Of a stretch of 5,503 nt of DNA, positions 5,198 to 5,503 are shown piece after piece. A program made the translations under genes and the position numbers. The notes under the pieces were generated by a model that was not told the origin of the DNA, did not search any database, and saw only the letters and a program-made list of their open reading frames with translations. Positions within the stretch are counted from its first letter, which is position 1; each line of letters opens with the position of its first letter. Origin of the DNA: Anaerolineales bacterium (GTDB lineage Bacteria; Chloroflexota; Anaerolineae; Anaerolineales; DRMV01); the NCBI GenBank assembly GCA_026991215.1, contig JALXBY010000206.1:1-5503 (forward strand). The letters are read 5' to 3'.

Positions 5198-5503
5198 ATG
5201 CTGGAAGGACTGCGCATTTTGGGGCAGGCAGCGCTGGAAGCCCGAAAGCGGCAGGGCGCGGGCCCGGAGGAGGCGCTGCTGCACGCACTGGTGAAAACCG
5301 ACGACGCCGCAAACTATCAAGGCCTGGTGCATTTGTACCTGGTTCCCCAGGGCCGGAGTTGGACGCTGCAGGCCGAGGTGCAGGACATAGACCCCGAGGT
5401 CCTCTATCAAGCCCTGTGGCTGGGGCACGCGCCCCGCAACAAGCCTCAGAACCGGGTCACGGTCGCTCGCCTGGAATACTTGATTTCCCAGGCCCTGCCC
5501 GCC
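5198..5503 (+). CDS. Probable type I-B CRISPR large subunit, Cas8b/Csh1 (TM1802)-like, 3' truncated by window
   Basis: An open frame of 102 codons starts at ATG 5198 and runs off the window end. A GGGAGGAA ribosome site (5183-5190) lies nine bases upstream of the start, counted from the end of GGAGG. The N-terminus MLEGLRILGQAALEARKRQG, followed by an acidic, hydrophobic-alternating stretch and ALWLGHAPRNKPQNRVTVARLEYLI, resembles the opening of Cas8b/Csh1 (TM1802-type) proteins, the large subunit of type I-B Cascade that recognises the PAM. The position directly after cas6 is the usual gene order in many type I-B operons. The call rests on weak sequence resemblance plus context. Another Cas8 variant or an unrelated Cas protein is possible because the diagnostic zinc-finger and C-terminal parts are not in the window. 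Confidence 0.55.
   Translation, partial: MLEGLRILGQAALEARKRQGAGPEEALLHALVKTDDAANYQGLVHLYLVPQGRSWTLQAEVQDIDPEVLYQALWLGHAPRNKPQNRVTVARLEYLISQALPA

Overview
The window reads as a GC-rich bacterial chromosome segment. Gene content and protein style suggest a Chloroflexota (Anaerolineae-like) or similar thermotolerant environmental lineage. The evidence for this is the GLAxGxG-style membrane glycosyltransferase tail, the PerR-like Fur protein paired with a P1B-4 ATPase, a Cas6/Cas8b-type operon start, and a dispersed CACRGAG repeat. This assignment is an inference; no rRNA or other marker gene is present. All convincing genes lie on the + strand.

Layout. Bases 1-429 are the 3' end of a membrane protein resembling GT39/ArnT-type glycosyltransferases, closed by a textbook intrinsic terminator (464-500). 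Next comes a two-gene operon: a PerR-like Fur-family regulator (580-1065) and a P1B-type heavy-metal ATPase (1104-3464). A sigma70-like promoter (TTGACG-17-TAGAAT) is overlapped by a double palindromic operator (533-566), so the operon looks autoregulated. The ATPase has SPC and HEGST signatures, which place it in the P1B-4 group (Fe2+/Co2+ exporters such as PfeT, FrvA, CtpD and CoaT) and not with the CPC-type Zn/Cd/Cu pumps. Regulator plus pump therefore reads as a peroxide- or iron-responsive metal-efflux module. A perfect 10-bp hairpin follows the pump.

Bases 3631-4167 encode an unrecognised 178-aa membrane-anchored protein with a probable extracytoplasmic beta-sandwich and lower GC than its neighbours. 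A 193-base AT-richer gap follows. It holds one copy of a dispersed repeat, a stem-loop with an A/T core and a candidate extended -10 promoter. A CRISPR-Cas operon then begins with cas6 (4361-5146), followed by the 5' part of what looks like a type I-B Cas8b/Csh1 (TM1802-like) large subunit (from 5198), cut by the window end. No CRISPR array is inside the window.

The points most worth a second look are: the PerR/P1B-4 pairing with its nested operator; the unusual N-terminus of the ATPase, with a degenerate HMA fold and a displaced CEVC; and a 26-base repeat present in inverted orientation on both sides of cas6, whose downstream copy is translated as the C-terminal tail of Cas6.
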